From: Stichopus chloronotus
Lineage: Eukaryota; Echinodermata; Holothuroidea; Aspidochirotida; Stichopodidae
NCBI GenBank assembly: GCA_021234535.1
Contig: CM037836.1
Location: forward strand, 13,437,111 to 13,501,110
Length of the DNA: 64,000 bases
Direction of reading: 5' to 3'
The translations under genes and the position numbers were made by a program. The notes beneath the pieces are model-generated. The model was given only the letters and a program-made list of their open reading frames with translations. It did no database searches and was not told the origin of the DNA. This document shows positions 34,480 to 47,000 of this stretch, in pieces. Positions within the stretch are counted from its first letter, which is position 1; the number at the start of each line of letters is the position of its first letter.

Positions 34480-35224
34480 TGTCAAACTTTATTTCCATCT
34501 TGAACATAATACATACGCACACTTATACATAACCAGAGAAGGAAAAGAAATATAATGTTTACAAGTATTTACAGCCTAATTAATATAACTTGACATTTAC
34601 CATTCTATTTACACCATAATTCATTTAGTTTACCCCAGAGGTTTCTTTTTATGAGGATTTTTTCCTCCATTTCTTTGTTCTATATTGTACTTCACATTTC
34701 CCCCTTATTAGAAGAAAATTCTAATGCTTTTGCACGAAGAACTGTAGTCATTGTCAAATACATTTACACACACAATGTTGCTTTAGAAGGTATAAGCACA
34801 AGCATTTACAATTTGATTCATTGATTGTAGGCATTGACTCCACAATAAGTGTAGCAACCATAACACTGTTGATTTTGGGACAAATGAAAGATGTTAATTA
34901 GACAAATTTGAAATGAATCTTTTCTCCACAAACCGAAACAAAGGAATGTTCTCTGATCCAGGCTTTTTCAAATTTAAGTTGAGAAAGGAGGCATCTATCG
35001 GCTCTTAACTCCCCGTTTAATATAATTATTAATTAAGGATTGTATTTCTTCACTGGAATGAACACGTGATTGAAAAACATGAATGCATCTAGATTTCCAA
35101 ATAATGAATTTGGAAACAAATAGAACGTACCAGAACCTATTGAACACTTCCTATAAGGGAGGGTAAATACTCTGGAAGCCCATACGAATGAAAGTGGCCT
35201 TGAAGTTGAAATTGTCTTCAGCAA
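34480..35224 (-). mobile_element. LINE 3' fragment (ORF2 C-terminus and 3' UTR)
   Basis: Minus strand. A short ORF2 C-terminal-like segment at 35224-34990 is followed by a 3' UTR that shares the 31690-31720 and 35310-35400 blocks. It ends GATGGAAATAAAGTTT near 34485. Strongly 5'-truncated. Confidence 0.5.
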
Positions 35225-35244
35225 TGTAAAAAGAGTTTTTTGTT

Positions 35245-36480
35245 AAGGAAAAACTTTATTTCCATCCTGATCATATATACATATGTACACCTATAAAATA
35301 AGTAGATTAGGAAATTAAATATAATATTTACAAGTATTTACAGCCTATGATTAATATGACGTAACATTACCATACTATTCATATTATAATTCATTTAGTT
35401 TAGGTTACATTTCTCTTTTTGTGACGATGTTTCCTCCATTTATTTGTTCTCAATTGTACATCAAACTAGACGTTTTGGTTGTACCTCACCGATTTGAGGC
35501 TTTCGAGCACTAAGAGAGGCAATGAAAATTTTCAGAGGCTTGATACAAACGTTCTCACTTTTACCGGAGCCCAAATCACAATAAAACTCGTGAAGAACAT
35601 CAACGGTCACAGTGTTGGAATGAACAGTGTTTCCATTATGGTCTCGAATACCATGAATAAGTCAATTCTTACGAGCATTCTCCATCTCCTGCCTGTCAAA
35701 ACCAGGCATTCTCGACTTCGGTCCAAAACCTTAACCCTCGATTGCATCGAGACCCTTCAAATTTCCCAATTTAAAATTGACACCATTGCTAGAGTTCAAT
35801 ATTGACATCATTGCTAGAATTGCTAGATTTAATATCGACATCATTGCTAGAATTGCTAGATTTAATATCGACATCATTGCTATAATTTCGAGAATTTAAT
35901 ATTGATCGACATCATTGCTGTAATTGCTAGAATTAATTTTTGACATTATTGCTAGAATTACTAAACCTGGAATAAAGATTAAACGTTCCCTTTTGAGTCT
36001 TGCGATACGAACACTATGACGAATAGACAAGTAATTTGAAGTTTTTTTTAACATGGTCCCACCAATCTGTGAGAAAAGTGAACCCTGGTAAGGGTAGACC
36101 ATAACTTTTAATAGTAACGTATGATAAAAATCTTCCTCCTCGTTTAATACATATTTCAGGTAGAAGCTTCATTTTTTTTAAATAATTTCTCACAGACAGA
36201 AATTCAGTTATATGTTGCCCAACAATAATTTCTTCACCCAAACTTTCCAAAATTCAAATGATGCATCTTCTGTTACTCATCACATGCATGATGTCTTGAG
36301 GAGATGAAGCTTTGGTAATCGAGTTTCCCGTTTGAGGAGAGATGTGGGCTCGAATGGAGAATCCGTGACTGGAACTGTCGTCATTCTATCACGGATACCG
36401 AGCTGCGTTTCCTGCAAAAATACAAATGTAAAATTAAACATTGTGATTATACGAAGGAAATCGAAGTTAAACGATGCCAT
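35245..36480 (-). mobile_element. LINE remnant with 3' UTR, neighbouring the previous fragment
   Basis: Minus strand. Near 36420-36390 the frame reads FVFLQETQLG, like the start of an APE endonuclease. At 36250-36014 comes an ORF2 C-terminus-like stretch. The 3' UTR at 35460-35245 ends in GGATGGAAATAAAGTTTTTC, like the fragment at 34480. A 33-bp tandem repeat lies inside. Coding identity is weak and rests mainly on the shared 3' end. Confidence 0.4.
35786..35960. repeat. Short degenerate tandem repeat, 33-bp unit
   Basis: About five imperfect copies of a unit of the form ATTGCTAGAATTGCTAGATT plus TAATATCGACATC. The first copies are nearly identical and the last ones have decayed. Confidence 0.75.
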
Positions 36481-36560
36481 TAGACTTCAGAAAGTACATA
36501 CATCAAAGAATTCTACCTCTTTCTCCGATACAAACTGTGGGTGCCTTCAAGCGTTTAACT

Positions 36561-38599
36561 AACCTCTGTGCATACTTTCAGTGCACGGGGACAACTGGGT
36601 GCCGAGCTTCATCTGCACTAGCTATATTTTCTTCAGCGAGGGGCCTGCTAGCTCTCGTTAATTCGTGACGTTTTGTATAGTCCAGTGCCATAAGAGCATT
36701 TTCACTCTGCGACGGAGGCTTTTCCCGAGCTAGAGTCCCATTTGGGTCGGGACTTGCACTGTCCTTCCTTATAAGGCAGCTCGCCAGATGGGTGAGAATC
36801 TATAGATCTTTCCTTCTCAAACCCTATTTCGTCGACAATTTTTTCCACCTGATAAACGCCCTTTTTTGTGGAGGATGCACCCCTTTTAATTCTTTACCCC
36901 ATCCTGAGCCTGTTATTCCTAGTTCGAGGTGGGGTCACCACACAGAAAAAAAAACACATGCAGCCATTCGGAATGTTTTAAATTTACCCACTCCTCCCTC
37001 CCCGACCTAAGATGTGACCCAAGCTACGCCCATCCATCAACCTTCATGGGCAAAGCAATTGTCGCAGCGTCTGTATGCACAATTGAAAACTGTTGGAAAG
37101 CCGCAACCGATATTGAACTTCAACTCCACAAGCCACACCTGTCACCTGTTGGCCTTACATTCAGGGATAGTCATCACTATAGCAACAGATCACTGAGAGT
37201 GACGCTTTGGCCAATGAAAACCTTTCACAGGTTACTGTCATTTCGCTGAACGAATACCACACAACTCTCCATCTCACGTAAACGGTTTTCTGTGCCGTGT
37301 ATGCAGTGCAAACATCGCATATTGATTTGATTTCCACGAGAGTGCTAGTCTTAGTGAAAGTTGTTTATATTAGCCAACGTATTTGAATGTTTTGCTGTAC
37401 CAGGAAAAAGCTTGAAGGATGAACGTTCAGTAAGACAGAATGCATCGTTCTGAAAAGATTGTTAACAGTTAGAACCTAAATTGGAGTCAAAGCTGCTGAC
37501 TTGTGTATAATTTAATAAAGTACAGTAAGTATATTACGACGCCCGGTAGACGCGAACTCACAGTCACAAAATACGATTTTTTTTTTTATGTGTAACATGC
37601 CTAGGTTCACTTTATGTTAACGTAACGCTAGTTACTGTAGGCCGCACGTTAGATAGACGAAGGTATGTTTTATCAAAATTAGCTCTAATGAACGTTATGA
37701 TAAAGTGACATAAGCCATAACTGCAGACAATGTAAGTATCAGTGGCAGTACTACAAGACTAACTTAAGATCCATAGCCCCTGTTATAGTCCCATACTCGG
37801 GCCCAGGCCTACTACTGTACTACCCGTCTCTAATTTAACAGCTAATGTTACAATGATTAATAGCTGCATCACTTGGGATTTGGGAGGCACGGATGCAACA
37901 ACGTTGAAGTCATTCAGATGTTGCAGATTCTTTGTGCCATGATTTTAGCTTCACCTCTGTCAAGTGTCAGTCATGTTACCAGTGAATGCACAACCGCCCA
38001 CCCTCTGCTACAGTGCTAGAACTACTAACTATAGCGTACCTGGGCCTGTCGAACACGCTATTAAGGAAATTTATCATTCCAAGTTTGTGACAGTTCCACC
38101 TACAAAAGTCAGAATGTTTGCTTATGAATCAGTATTGTCTCGAACGAATATGTATGCATTGCAACAAAAAAGTATGTCACCAAAGTTGGAATTATCCCGC
38201 CTTCTTTATGACAATCCAAACAAAATTAACAATCCCCAAGATGCCCGTCAGGTGCGCCTGCCGTTGACTTAGTGTAGAGTAAAAATGACAAAAAGTGGTG
38301 GCGAGTTGCACCATGTCAATCTGCCTAACCTAAGCTTTCAAAAGTTTTTGATTTGTGAATGTTAGGCTAGAGGTGCGGTCGAAGGGCCCGTGCAGTCCAT
38401 GGCTACCTTTCAGTATATTTATAGGGTTCGACAGCACTTCTAACTGTACCAGAAACTTGTTCTTTGTTTACATTCTTACACCGACTACTGTACGTACCGT
38501 ATTTAAAGGGAAATAAGGTGTTTATTTTTACAGAAAACAACCAAAATTTTGAAACAACGTTTGTGGACATAGAATGATAGATTATTCAAAATAAGGCAG
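36561..38599. other. Spacer with no firm gene
   Basis: Short ORFs only. One stretch of 102 codons at 37964-38272 is open, with a possible donor (CAG/GTGCGC) at its end; I do not recognise it and no partner exon was found. The rest is AT-rich with no visible repeats. Confidence 0.35.
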
Positions 38600-38740
38600 T
38601 AGCCTTCTTTTCAAGAAGTAAGTTTCTCACAGATAGAAATTCAGTTATTCATTGCTCAACAAATTGTTCGCCAAACTTTTCAAAATTCAAATGATGTATC
38701 TGCAGATACTCAATATGCATCTGTTTCGAGGAGGTGAAAC
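38600..38740 (-). repeat. Short copy of the sequence at 36170-36310 (LINE-derived fragment)
   Basis: Shares TTTCTCACAGA.AGAAATTCAG and TTTCAAAATTCAAATGATG blocks with 36180-36270 at the same spacing. Probably another fragment of the same LINE family. Confidence 0.5.
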
Positions 38741-39960
38741 TTTTGCAGATCTGTTCATTGATGAGACCGAATAGTTTAACAATGATTAAAGATATTTTCT
38801 TTGTATGTGTTGGTACATCTACGTATGTCAACGCCCTGTTTCCCTTTAACCCATATCTTTCGATAAGAAATATGAAATGTGTCTGCCAGCTTGAGCGGTC
38901 TATGTTTGGAGAAAATTAATGTCAGGCCTAACCTGCAATAGACCTAACATTTGCAGGTCAATACACGTGTCCTGATGTGTTTTTATGCAGATGTGATCTT
39001 GCATCCAGGTCTTCAGCTGTGTGGAGAATGACACACAACACTGTAGGGCGTAGGCTCTATTGCACTTATGGCCCAATTTAAAGATATTATATATGTCGCG
39101 TCCTTAAAAGGAACTCTGGAGTGGATTCGCAGAGGCTATCTTGAAAACAACATTCCACATCATGATACTGTAGCAAACTAAATTGTGAGATCAAATCTGT
39201 GCTACTGTACATATGAAGAGGTTTGCAGTATAGCCTATAGGCCTACTGGGCCTGCATTCTATAATTGTATGGTATCCGTTTCAAGAAAATAATCATCGAG
39301 TGACAAGCTTTTTTTCTCAGTGTAGAAGAATTTGCTTCTGGATGTCCTCGTGGTTGGGATGGTCTTTACTTGTTTTGTAATGCTCCTGTACTGTAACAGG
39401 CTGAAGGTGCTTTGTGAGGTCTTCAACGCCACTGTATGTGCTGTGTTGTTACTTACTGTAGGCTGCTGTGCTTTGGGCTCACTGCTGTACCTTGGTATTA
39501 CTGGAATTGCACATACATGGCTTCAAATCCTGTAACGTGGATTGTATCAAAATTCTACAAGTTCTGTGATGGTAGTCATTGGTGGGTCCTAGCGCTGAAT
39601 ATACAGTAGTTCTGATTATGGTCAATAAAGTGTTGACATGATTGCTGGACTTCAATTGGCAAACCTTCCCACAGGTTTGCAAATTGAGGCACTTTCAAAG
39701 TAAGCGCAAAAGGGTGGTAGGATGACAATTTCGTCAGACCTTCTTTATCCCCATCATTTCAACTACTTTAGTGGTTTCCTAAAATCGAAACAGTAGTTTC
39801 TGACTTGCCAGTGTGGTGTACAGTAGCTGTATAGATGACAAAAACATGAAACCAGTATCTTCCTAGGCTGAAGTACTCAGAATTCAGAAATGATATCTTT
39901 ATCAACCTGGTATACTTAGCAGTTTTTGTTTATCACCTATTGGAACTGTTGCTGTACAAC
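38741..39960. other. Spacer before arm B, no gene recognised
   Basis: AT-rich, with many ACTGTA/TACAGT hexamers and no ORF of note. Arm A/B homology begins at 39961, so this sequence is not shared with arm A. Confidence 0.4.
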
Positions 39961-41001
39961 TTAAAGCAACAAGAGAGTAATTTTGAAGCTAAATGTTAGG
40001 AAGGTAGTTGGCTATGGTATCAGGGGTCGCAGTGAAAACACCATAGTAAGTATGCTTGAGTGTGACAGAAACTGGGGAAGCCATTCCAATGAAAGAATGA
40101 TCGGAAACAGTGGATGCGATTCAACGTGTGGCTTTTAAAAAAATTTTGCAACTATGTACGCGTCGCACAAATAATCATATTGTAACTTGCACACTGTATG
40201 CAAACTAAATGTTAGAAATGCAATACAGTACTTAAATGATAGTGTCATTAAAATTTCCATGCAATTGCAAAGAGATTTTGACTGGTGTACTGTACTTTCA
40301 TGGTGAAGTAATATTACTGTATTTAAAAAAACTGAAAAATTACATGCAGGGATAAGTTTAGGACAGGTGAGGCTGTAAATTAATCTCCATCTTAATCTGA
40401 CTGTACAATCACTGAACATGCAACTTCCTATGTTAGCAATGCTATTTATTGAAAGTATTATTTCCCAGAGGATCATAACTTTTTGAAAACTGCAGAATAA
40501 GTGAAAAAGCCTACAGTACATGATGTGAATATATAATGGATTAGCTGACTGATGTTTTTGTATTCCTGTTGTCTGTAATAGTAACCTATGCATCCTGTGG
40601 GGGTTTTTGCAGTCATGTACTGTACTCATGGACAACCTGGAAGAGTCATGGAAATGGAAAATTGGGCATGGAAACGTTTTGAAATTCATCATAGGGAGAG
40701 TGTGTGTAGTCCTGAAAAGTCATGGAAGTTTTCAGAAAGTGACATTGTGCCGAAGTTGTCATTCATAATATATCAAAATGTATTCTCATTCATACTATTC
40801 CTCACTTTAAGTCTGCTTTTGCAGCTGTAATAGGTAAAAACTTTATGTAAGAAAGGAGGAGGAAGGTCATGGAAGTTCTTATTTGGTCCTGTGAAAACCA
40901 TGAAAGTGATCTTCTGTAAAGTGCAGGAGCCCTGCTTCAGCCTGTTATTTATTGATTCTGTAAGGTAACCATCTGTATGCACTCTCTCTTTCAGAAACAG
41001 G
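39961..41001 (+). promoter_or_regulatory. Upstream region of the laminin gene, shared by both arms
   Basis: About 1 kb upstream of the start codon is shared with arm A (26106-27152). An acceptor-like TTTCTCTCTTTCAG-type tract ends at 40994, just before AAACAGGATGG, so the start codon may lie in the second exon of a gene with a 5' UTR intron. No clear TATA box was seen. Confidence 0.4.
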
Positions 41002-44000
41002 ATGGCTGGTGCTACCAGAGGCTACCAAAAATTTTGCTCTGCCATCTTCTTATTGACACTGTGTTTGAAGGTTGAAGTCCACGCTCAAAGCCCACTCGTG
41101 AATGTTGCACTAAACAAGCCAGTGACTGCACAAGTGACATGTGGTAGCCCAGCAGAGGATTTTTATGCCCACCGAGAAATCACAAAGGCTGCCAAGGATC
41201 GAGTACGTTCGATATGCGATAGCAACAACGTGACGCTAGCCCATCCTCCAAGCTATGCAGTGGATTTAGATTCCACTGTGGGAGAGAACTACACCTGGTG
41301 GCAAAGCACATCCAAGAACAATCTCTTGTTTCTGGGAGTCAACAATCCAGACACCATCCTTACTATTGACTTACAGGATGTAAGTTCCTTTTTTTATAAA
41401 CTTGTACTGAAATCGTGTCCTCTACTGTACTCGTTACCACCCCCTATCAGTTTGTTCCTTTTGCCGTTTTTGTAACGAAGACATCGATTTTTCCAGCACC
41501 AAAGTGCTATAACATTCACAGGCAAAAACAGACCAGTTTGTCACAACTGTAAGTTGCACGAAAGTGAAACCACCGTAAACCCTAGACATAGCCCTAATCA
41601 CAATCTCTGATTGGCTGCAGTAAAATTTGCTTCATGTGAAGAATTACGTAGAACTATTCTCACAAACATGTTTTGAGCATACTGTACATCGGATGATTCT
41701 GTCCCGCATTGTCCCGCATTTTCCATTTTGTAGTTATGCCTACAGATTGTTAGGGAGCATCAAACAATGGAAGTGAAACTAACTTGACCACTTTGAAGAA
41801 CAGAAATTTTGTAAAATCAGTAGAAGCATAAATCATGCACTAGTTTAAAATAATTGCCTTGTAAATGCCGACATACTGTATGTATAGTGACGGATGTATG
41901 CAACAAGTAGGTCGCGCTAGTGCAGTGCAGCAAAACCATACAAATCAATTCATCATTTCTAGATTGGTATCTGGAATTGTAGCATGCAATTTAGCGAAAT
42001 TGAGACTTAATTTGCAAATACAGTAATCAACATTGCTTCATTACGGTGTCTGTCAAACTATAAACTAAATATTGTTATGTTATGTTAAGTTAAGTTGAAC
42101 ACAAATTGTCAATCACTACTTTACCAAACTACAGTACACTAATTACCATATTGCAGCCTATGATATTGTCCTTTTTAGAATTTGAAACCATATAATGGCA
42201 GAATTTACCACCTGAAACCTATTTATTTTCCCAAATTATCTGAATGGTAAACTTATAAGACACATCTGTACTAAATTTTCAATTTCAATTTTTGCCTAGG
42301 ACCACACAATCATTTACAATATTCTTAAAGAAATGAGCTGTTCAATATGCGGTGGTGCATCTCAAAATGCAAAGTCTGTGATGTCGTAAGAGATTAACTA
42401 CAGTAGTATAGAATATTTATTTTTTTTTCACATTTTAAACTCAATCTACAGTGCAATAATATTCCAAAGATATATTGTTAATGCAGTTTGTCTTGCTAGT
42501 AATATTTTGTAACCTATAGGGCTACAGTATTCATGTTTTCTCTTGACCAGAGGTCTTATTTAATACATCAACCAAAAAAATGCATGTTGCTCCCCCCACA
42601 GCCCAGCTATGCCACCAGCTACAGTACATTACAGTAGTCAACACTTCAAATTGCAATTCTTTCACTGCAAGAAACTTTACAGGTACTGCAGTACAGGGTA
42701 CCCTGTTCAAAGCTCTTCTAGTGGAGAACACAATACATGTGTATGTATATATTCCTAAAGAGCTTTTTTTCTTCTTTGTACCTGTACGTACAGTGAAAAA
42801 TTTGAAATATAGGATGGGTACAATTTTGAAGTTCTAAAAGAAAAGATGCATGGATACCGAAATTTGAATTTGTAATCTGGACTTATTTCTGAATTTATGT
42901 CTACATCTGTACAGTTTGCAGTTGCACAGCTTGGTTTGCTCGCTGCTCATTAATTACGTTGTATTGATTGTTTGAACAGTTGGATCACATGTTGACATGT
43001 TAGATGCCAACTGACGATGTTAATCAATAAAAAGAGGGCGAGTCAAAGTATTAATTCAACAACTGTGCTTGATTAAAGTTGTCTGTATTGCGCCAGTTTT
43101 CAGTTTGTCAACTTTGTCATATAGTACTAACTAGACAATGGTTTTGAATCAGCCATTGCTCACAGTAGTAGTTAGTCACGTTCAGTGTTCCATATGATGG
43201 TTAAACTGCCCTGGTGTTATTGTAGCCCAAAGCAAAAGTGATCAGGGCTGCCCAATGTGCCCACTGCCTTGTCGTTCCCAATTGCAGTATTTTCCTACCA
43301 TGTTCTGACCTAAGTTGGTGAAAAGTGTCTGTTTTGTACCTTTTCTGTGTTCCTGAAGTTAAAAGACAACAAATCCACAAGGAATATTTCACAACTTCAG
43401 TAAATCAATAAGAGACTACAGTGCTCTACAGTACAGACTGAAAACACTAGACGGAAATAGCAAGATAAAGAGAGAAAAGAAGTAGAAAAATAGGTTTTAC
43501 AAAGCTTTTAATGTACTTTACCAAACATCATTAAAATAAGCAAAAATGGTGTAAAAGTTTTGATAACCCATCATCTAAAAGTGAAATGGGTGTGACTAAA
43601 ATAAAATGTTTAGAGTGTCCATTAATAGAAACATAGTATGATGTACAGTATGCTAAGAGTTAAGGGGGTGTCAGTGAGGTAACTACAAGAAGGATGAGCA
43701 GAGATGGGAGGAGAGAATGGACGCAATTTAGGAAGAAGAGATAAATGAAAGCTCAATATTTTGTCTGCTAAAAACAAAAGTAAAGACACTGCAAACTGGA
43801 AAGTGATGGCATATTGTATATCTGAACTCCAAATGCAATAAGTCACACTTACCACTTTCTAACTGAATAATTTATGTGTCTTCGAAGTACAGTACTGTAC
43901 AAATGACATGTGTTGTACCACTATAACAATTGTGATATGTTCTGTTTCTTCTCATAAACTTATCAAATGATCTCTGCCCCTAACTGATGTGTCTGTTTAA

Positions 44001-47000
44001 ACTCTTTGCCATTTGGTTTTAATATTTAGCCTACATTTGGATGCAGCTTCCTCTAGCTGTTTTACTCCTTTTGTTTAAAGTGATTGTGTCTGCACTGAAG
44101 GACCAAGGATAAGATTGTCTGATCTTAACTTTTCTGTTTTTTGTTAAATGTACACCCAAGGTTGTACATGGATAGAATACATATTTCGATAAACGAAAAT
44201 GACAGTGACTACTTTGAAAAGCAGCGGGATTGGCATCAGAACAGAAGAAACAGTCATAATTCAAAATTATTGTCCTTTTATATGAGCTCCTTAATAGTGT
44301 GCTATAACAAATATTGTAACAGCACGGTCTCACTATTCAAGTCATCACTAGTTGGTTACGAACAGGAACTGTAACATTTGGTGAAAGGAGATATATCGAT
44401 GTACTGTATTTACAAATACAGGTACTGTTACCCACAGTAGAGTAGAAACTGATCACATCGTTGCGGCCGTCAGTGATCCTGAGTTGTTTTGACTACCTGA
44501 ATATTCAATACTACTACTGTAGTATATACTTCCCATCGGCTTGTTCAGAGAGCCACACAGTTGACTTGAATGAAACTGTCATCCACTTCATCATCATATT
44601 GTGTAAACTTTTTGCCGTTATTTCAGAAGCATTTGAAATCAGACGACAGAATCAGCCAATTCAAACCTATTAATTTTCCAAAATGTCTGGATGGTGCCAT
44701 TACTGTAAAAGCCTTTCTAAACTTTTGGACATGAAATCTCAGTGTGGATACACAATATCACTTTAAGATGGCCATTCCTGTTGAGATATCACTTTAAGAT
44801 GGCCATTCCTGTTGAGATATCACTTTAAGATGGCCATTCCTGTTGAGATGTCACTTTAAGATGGCCATTCCTGTTGAGATGTCACTTTAAGATGGCCATT
44901 CCTGTTGAGATATCACTTTAAGATGGCCATTCCTGTTGAGATGTCACTTTAAGATGGCCATTCCTGTTGAGATGTCACTTTAAGATGGCCATTCCTGTTG
45001 AGATGTCACTTTAAGATGGCCATTCCTGTTGAGATATCACTTTAAGATGGCCATTCCTGTTGAGATATCACTTTAAGATGGCCATTCCTGTTGAGACATC
45101 ACTTTAAGATGGCCATTCCTGTTGAGATATCACTTTAAGATGGCCATTCCTGTTGAGATGTCACTTTAAGATGGCCATTCCTGTTGAGATGTCACTTTAA
45201 GATGGCCATTCCTGTTGAGATGTCACTTTAAGATGGCCATTCCTGTTGAGATGTCACTTTAAGATGGCCATTCCTGTTGAGATGTCACTTTAAGATGGCC
45301 ATTCCTGTTGAGATGTCACTTTAAGATGGCCATTCCTGTTGAGATGTCACTTTAAGATGGCCATTCCTGTTGAGATGTCACTTTAAGATGGCCATTCCTG
45401 TTGAGATATCACTTTAAGATGGCCATTCCTGTTGAGATATCACTTTAAGATGGCCATTCCTGTTGAGATATCACTTTAAGATGGCCATTCCTGTTGAGAT
45501 ATCACTTTAAGATGGCCATTCCTGTTGAGATATCACTTTAAGATGGCCATTCCTGTTGAGATATCACTTTAAGATGGCCATTCCTGTTGAGATGTCTCAT
45601 TCAGAGACAGCTTTGTACTGTTGTGTGTGCAGGACTTTTGAAAAACCAAGGTTTGTAAAATAAATGTTTGTAAGCAGACCTGTCAACTCTCCTGGTTTTA
45701 CCAGGGGACTACCCTTTTTTTTGTACAGATCTCTCATCCTCCTGGTTTCATATTTCCATCTCCCAGTTTTATAAGTCCATTTGCGACATTTCTGAAAGTG
45801 ACCAAAACAGCACAAGGCTTACTTGAGTAATTGGCCATAAACTAATGTATATTGCATTGAAAATCAGATCCTTTTTTACCAAATTTTCATCTGTTATACA
45901 GTAGTGTAGATTAGTATTATTACACCAACAGAGGTTGCTTTGTAATTCATTACTTTATGAAGGGCTGTGCATACAGAAGAGCATACATGTACTTGTAATG
46001 TATGTGAAAATAGGCCTACATGGGCAACTTGTGCTGTGGGTGATGATTCTCTCCGTGGCAGTAATGTTTGTTGAAAATTACCCAGTCTCCCTAGATTTTT
46101 TACTAATCTTCTGATTTTTTTGGCCCTGTAAAATGAAAATCTCGGTATTTTTTGGTGACACAGTTTGGCAGGTCTGTTGTAAGGGAGCCAAGGGAGACCC
46201 TCACAAATCTAACCTACTGTAAGGTCATCTCAACTGAGCATGCCATTGCTACCCATGCATTGAAGGAGAACAAGCAAAGAGTAATGCTCCAGTGTAGGCT
46301 ACTGTACGTATCTCTTGGCCTTCCACAGCCCATACACAGATCGTATGCACTAAAGCATGTGAGATGCGCGAAGCTTTGTGAACCTACGATGATCTTAGGT
46401 TAGATGTGTGAGGCTTCCCTAACTCTGTGTGCGTACAGTACTGTAGACCTGCAAAGATGTTTAAGGTTCACAGAATCAATTAAAGACAGCTGTGCAAGCA
46501 ATATATCAATGTACTGTGTGTGCCTTTGTATACAAAATATGGGTATGGTCTTTGCACAGTGTGTCTACTGTACAGTACTTTGTTTGCTATGTATGTGTAC
46601 ATGTGTAGCCCATTACTCGATATGTGCATAAGGTAAAATTTGCTAATTCAACTGTAGGAGACTTCTTCCGAAAACATACATCGTACATGTACTGTACCTT
46701 GTTTTGCATAACAGTTGTTGCAAAATGATAAATAGCATAGTAAACAAAAAGCTCTTACCTGCAAAAGTCACAATTGCTACATGGTTGTTGGAATCACTTT
46801 CAGGAAATTCTTTTCTTTTCAAATTTCTTGAAAGTGTCTGGGCAACTACAGTATTATGATGACATTTGTACTAGTGTGATACCGTACTTAGTATTGTAGT
46901 CAACAGTTCTGCCTGGATGTGCACAGCTTTGATGCCACCCAAAAAGTTGTTCTATTCCATATATACTGCATAATTTGATAAACTGATCTAGTAGGCTGCA

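Noticed and set aside
37964..38272. 102-codon plus-strand ORF as a gene
   Set aside because: No recognisable domain, promoter or partner exon. It is kept only as a remark in the spacer entry.
40135..40692. 185-codon minus-strand ORF upstream of the laminin start
   Set aside because: The matching place in arm A (26638-26979) is open for only 113 codons with an indel and no conserved protein features. It looks like a chance ORF in the 5' flanking DNA.
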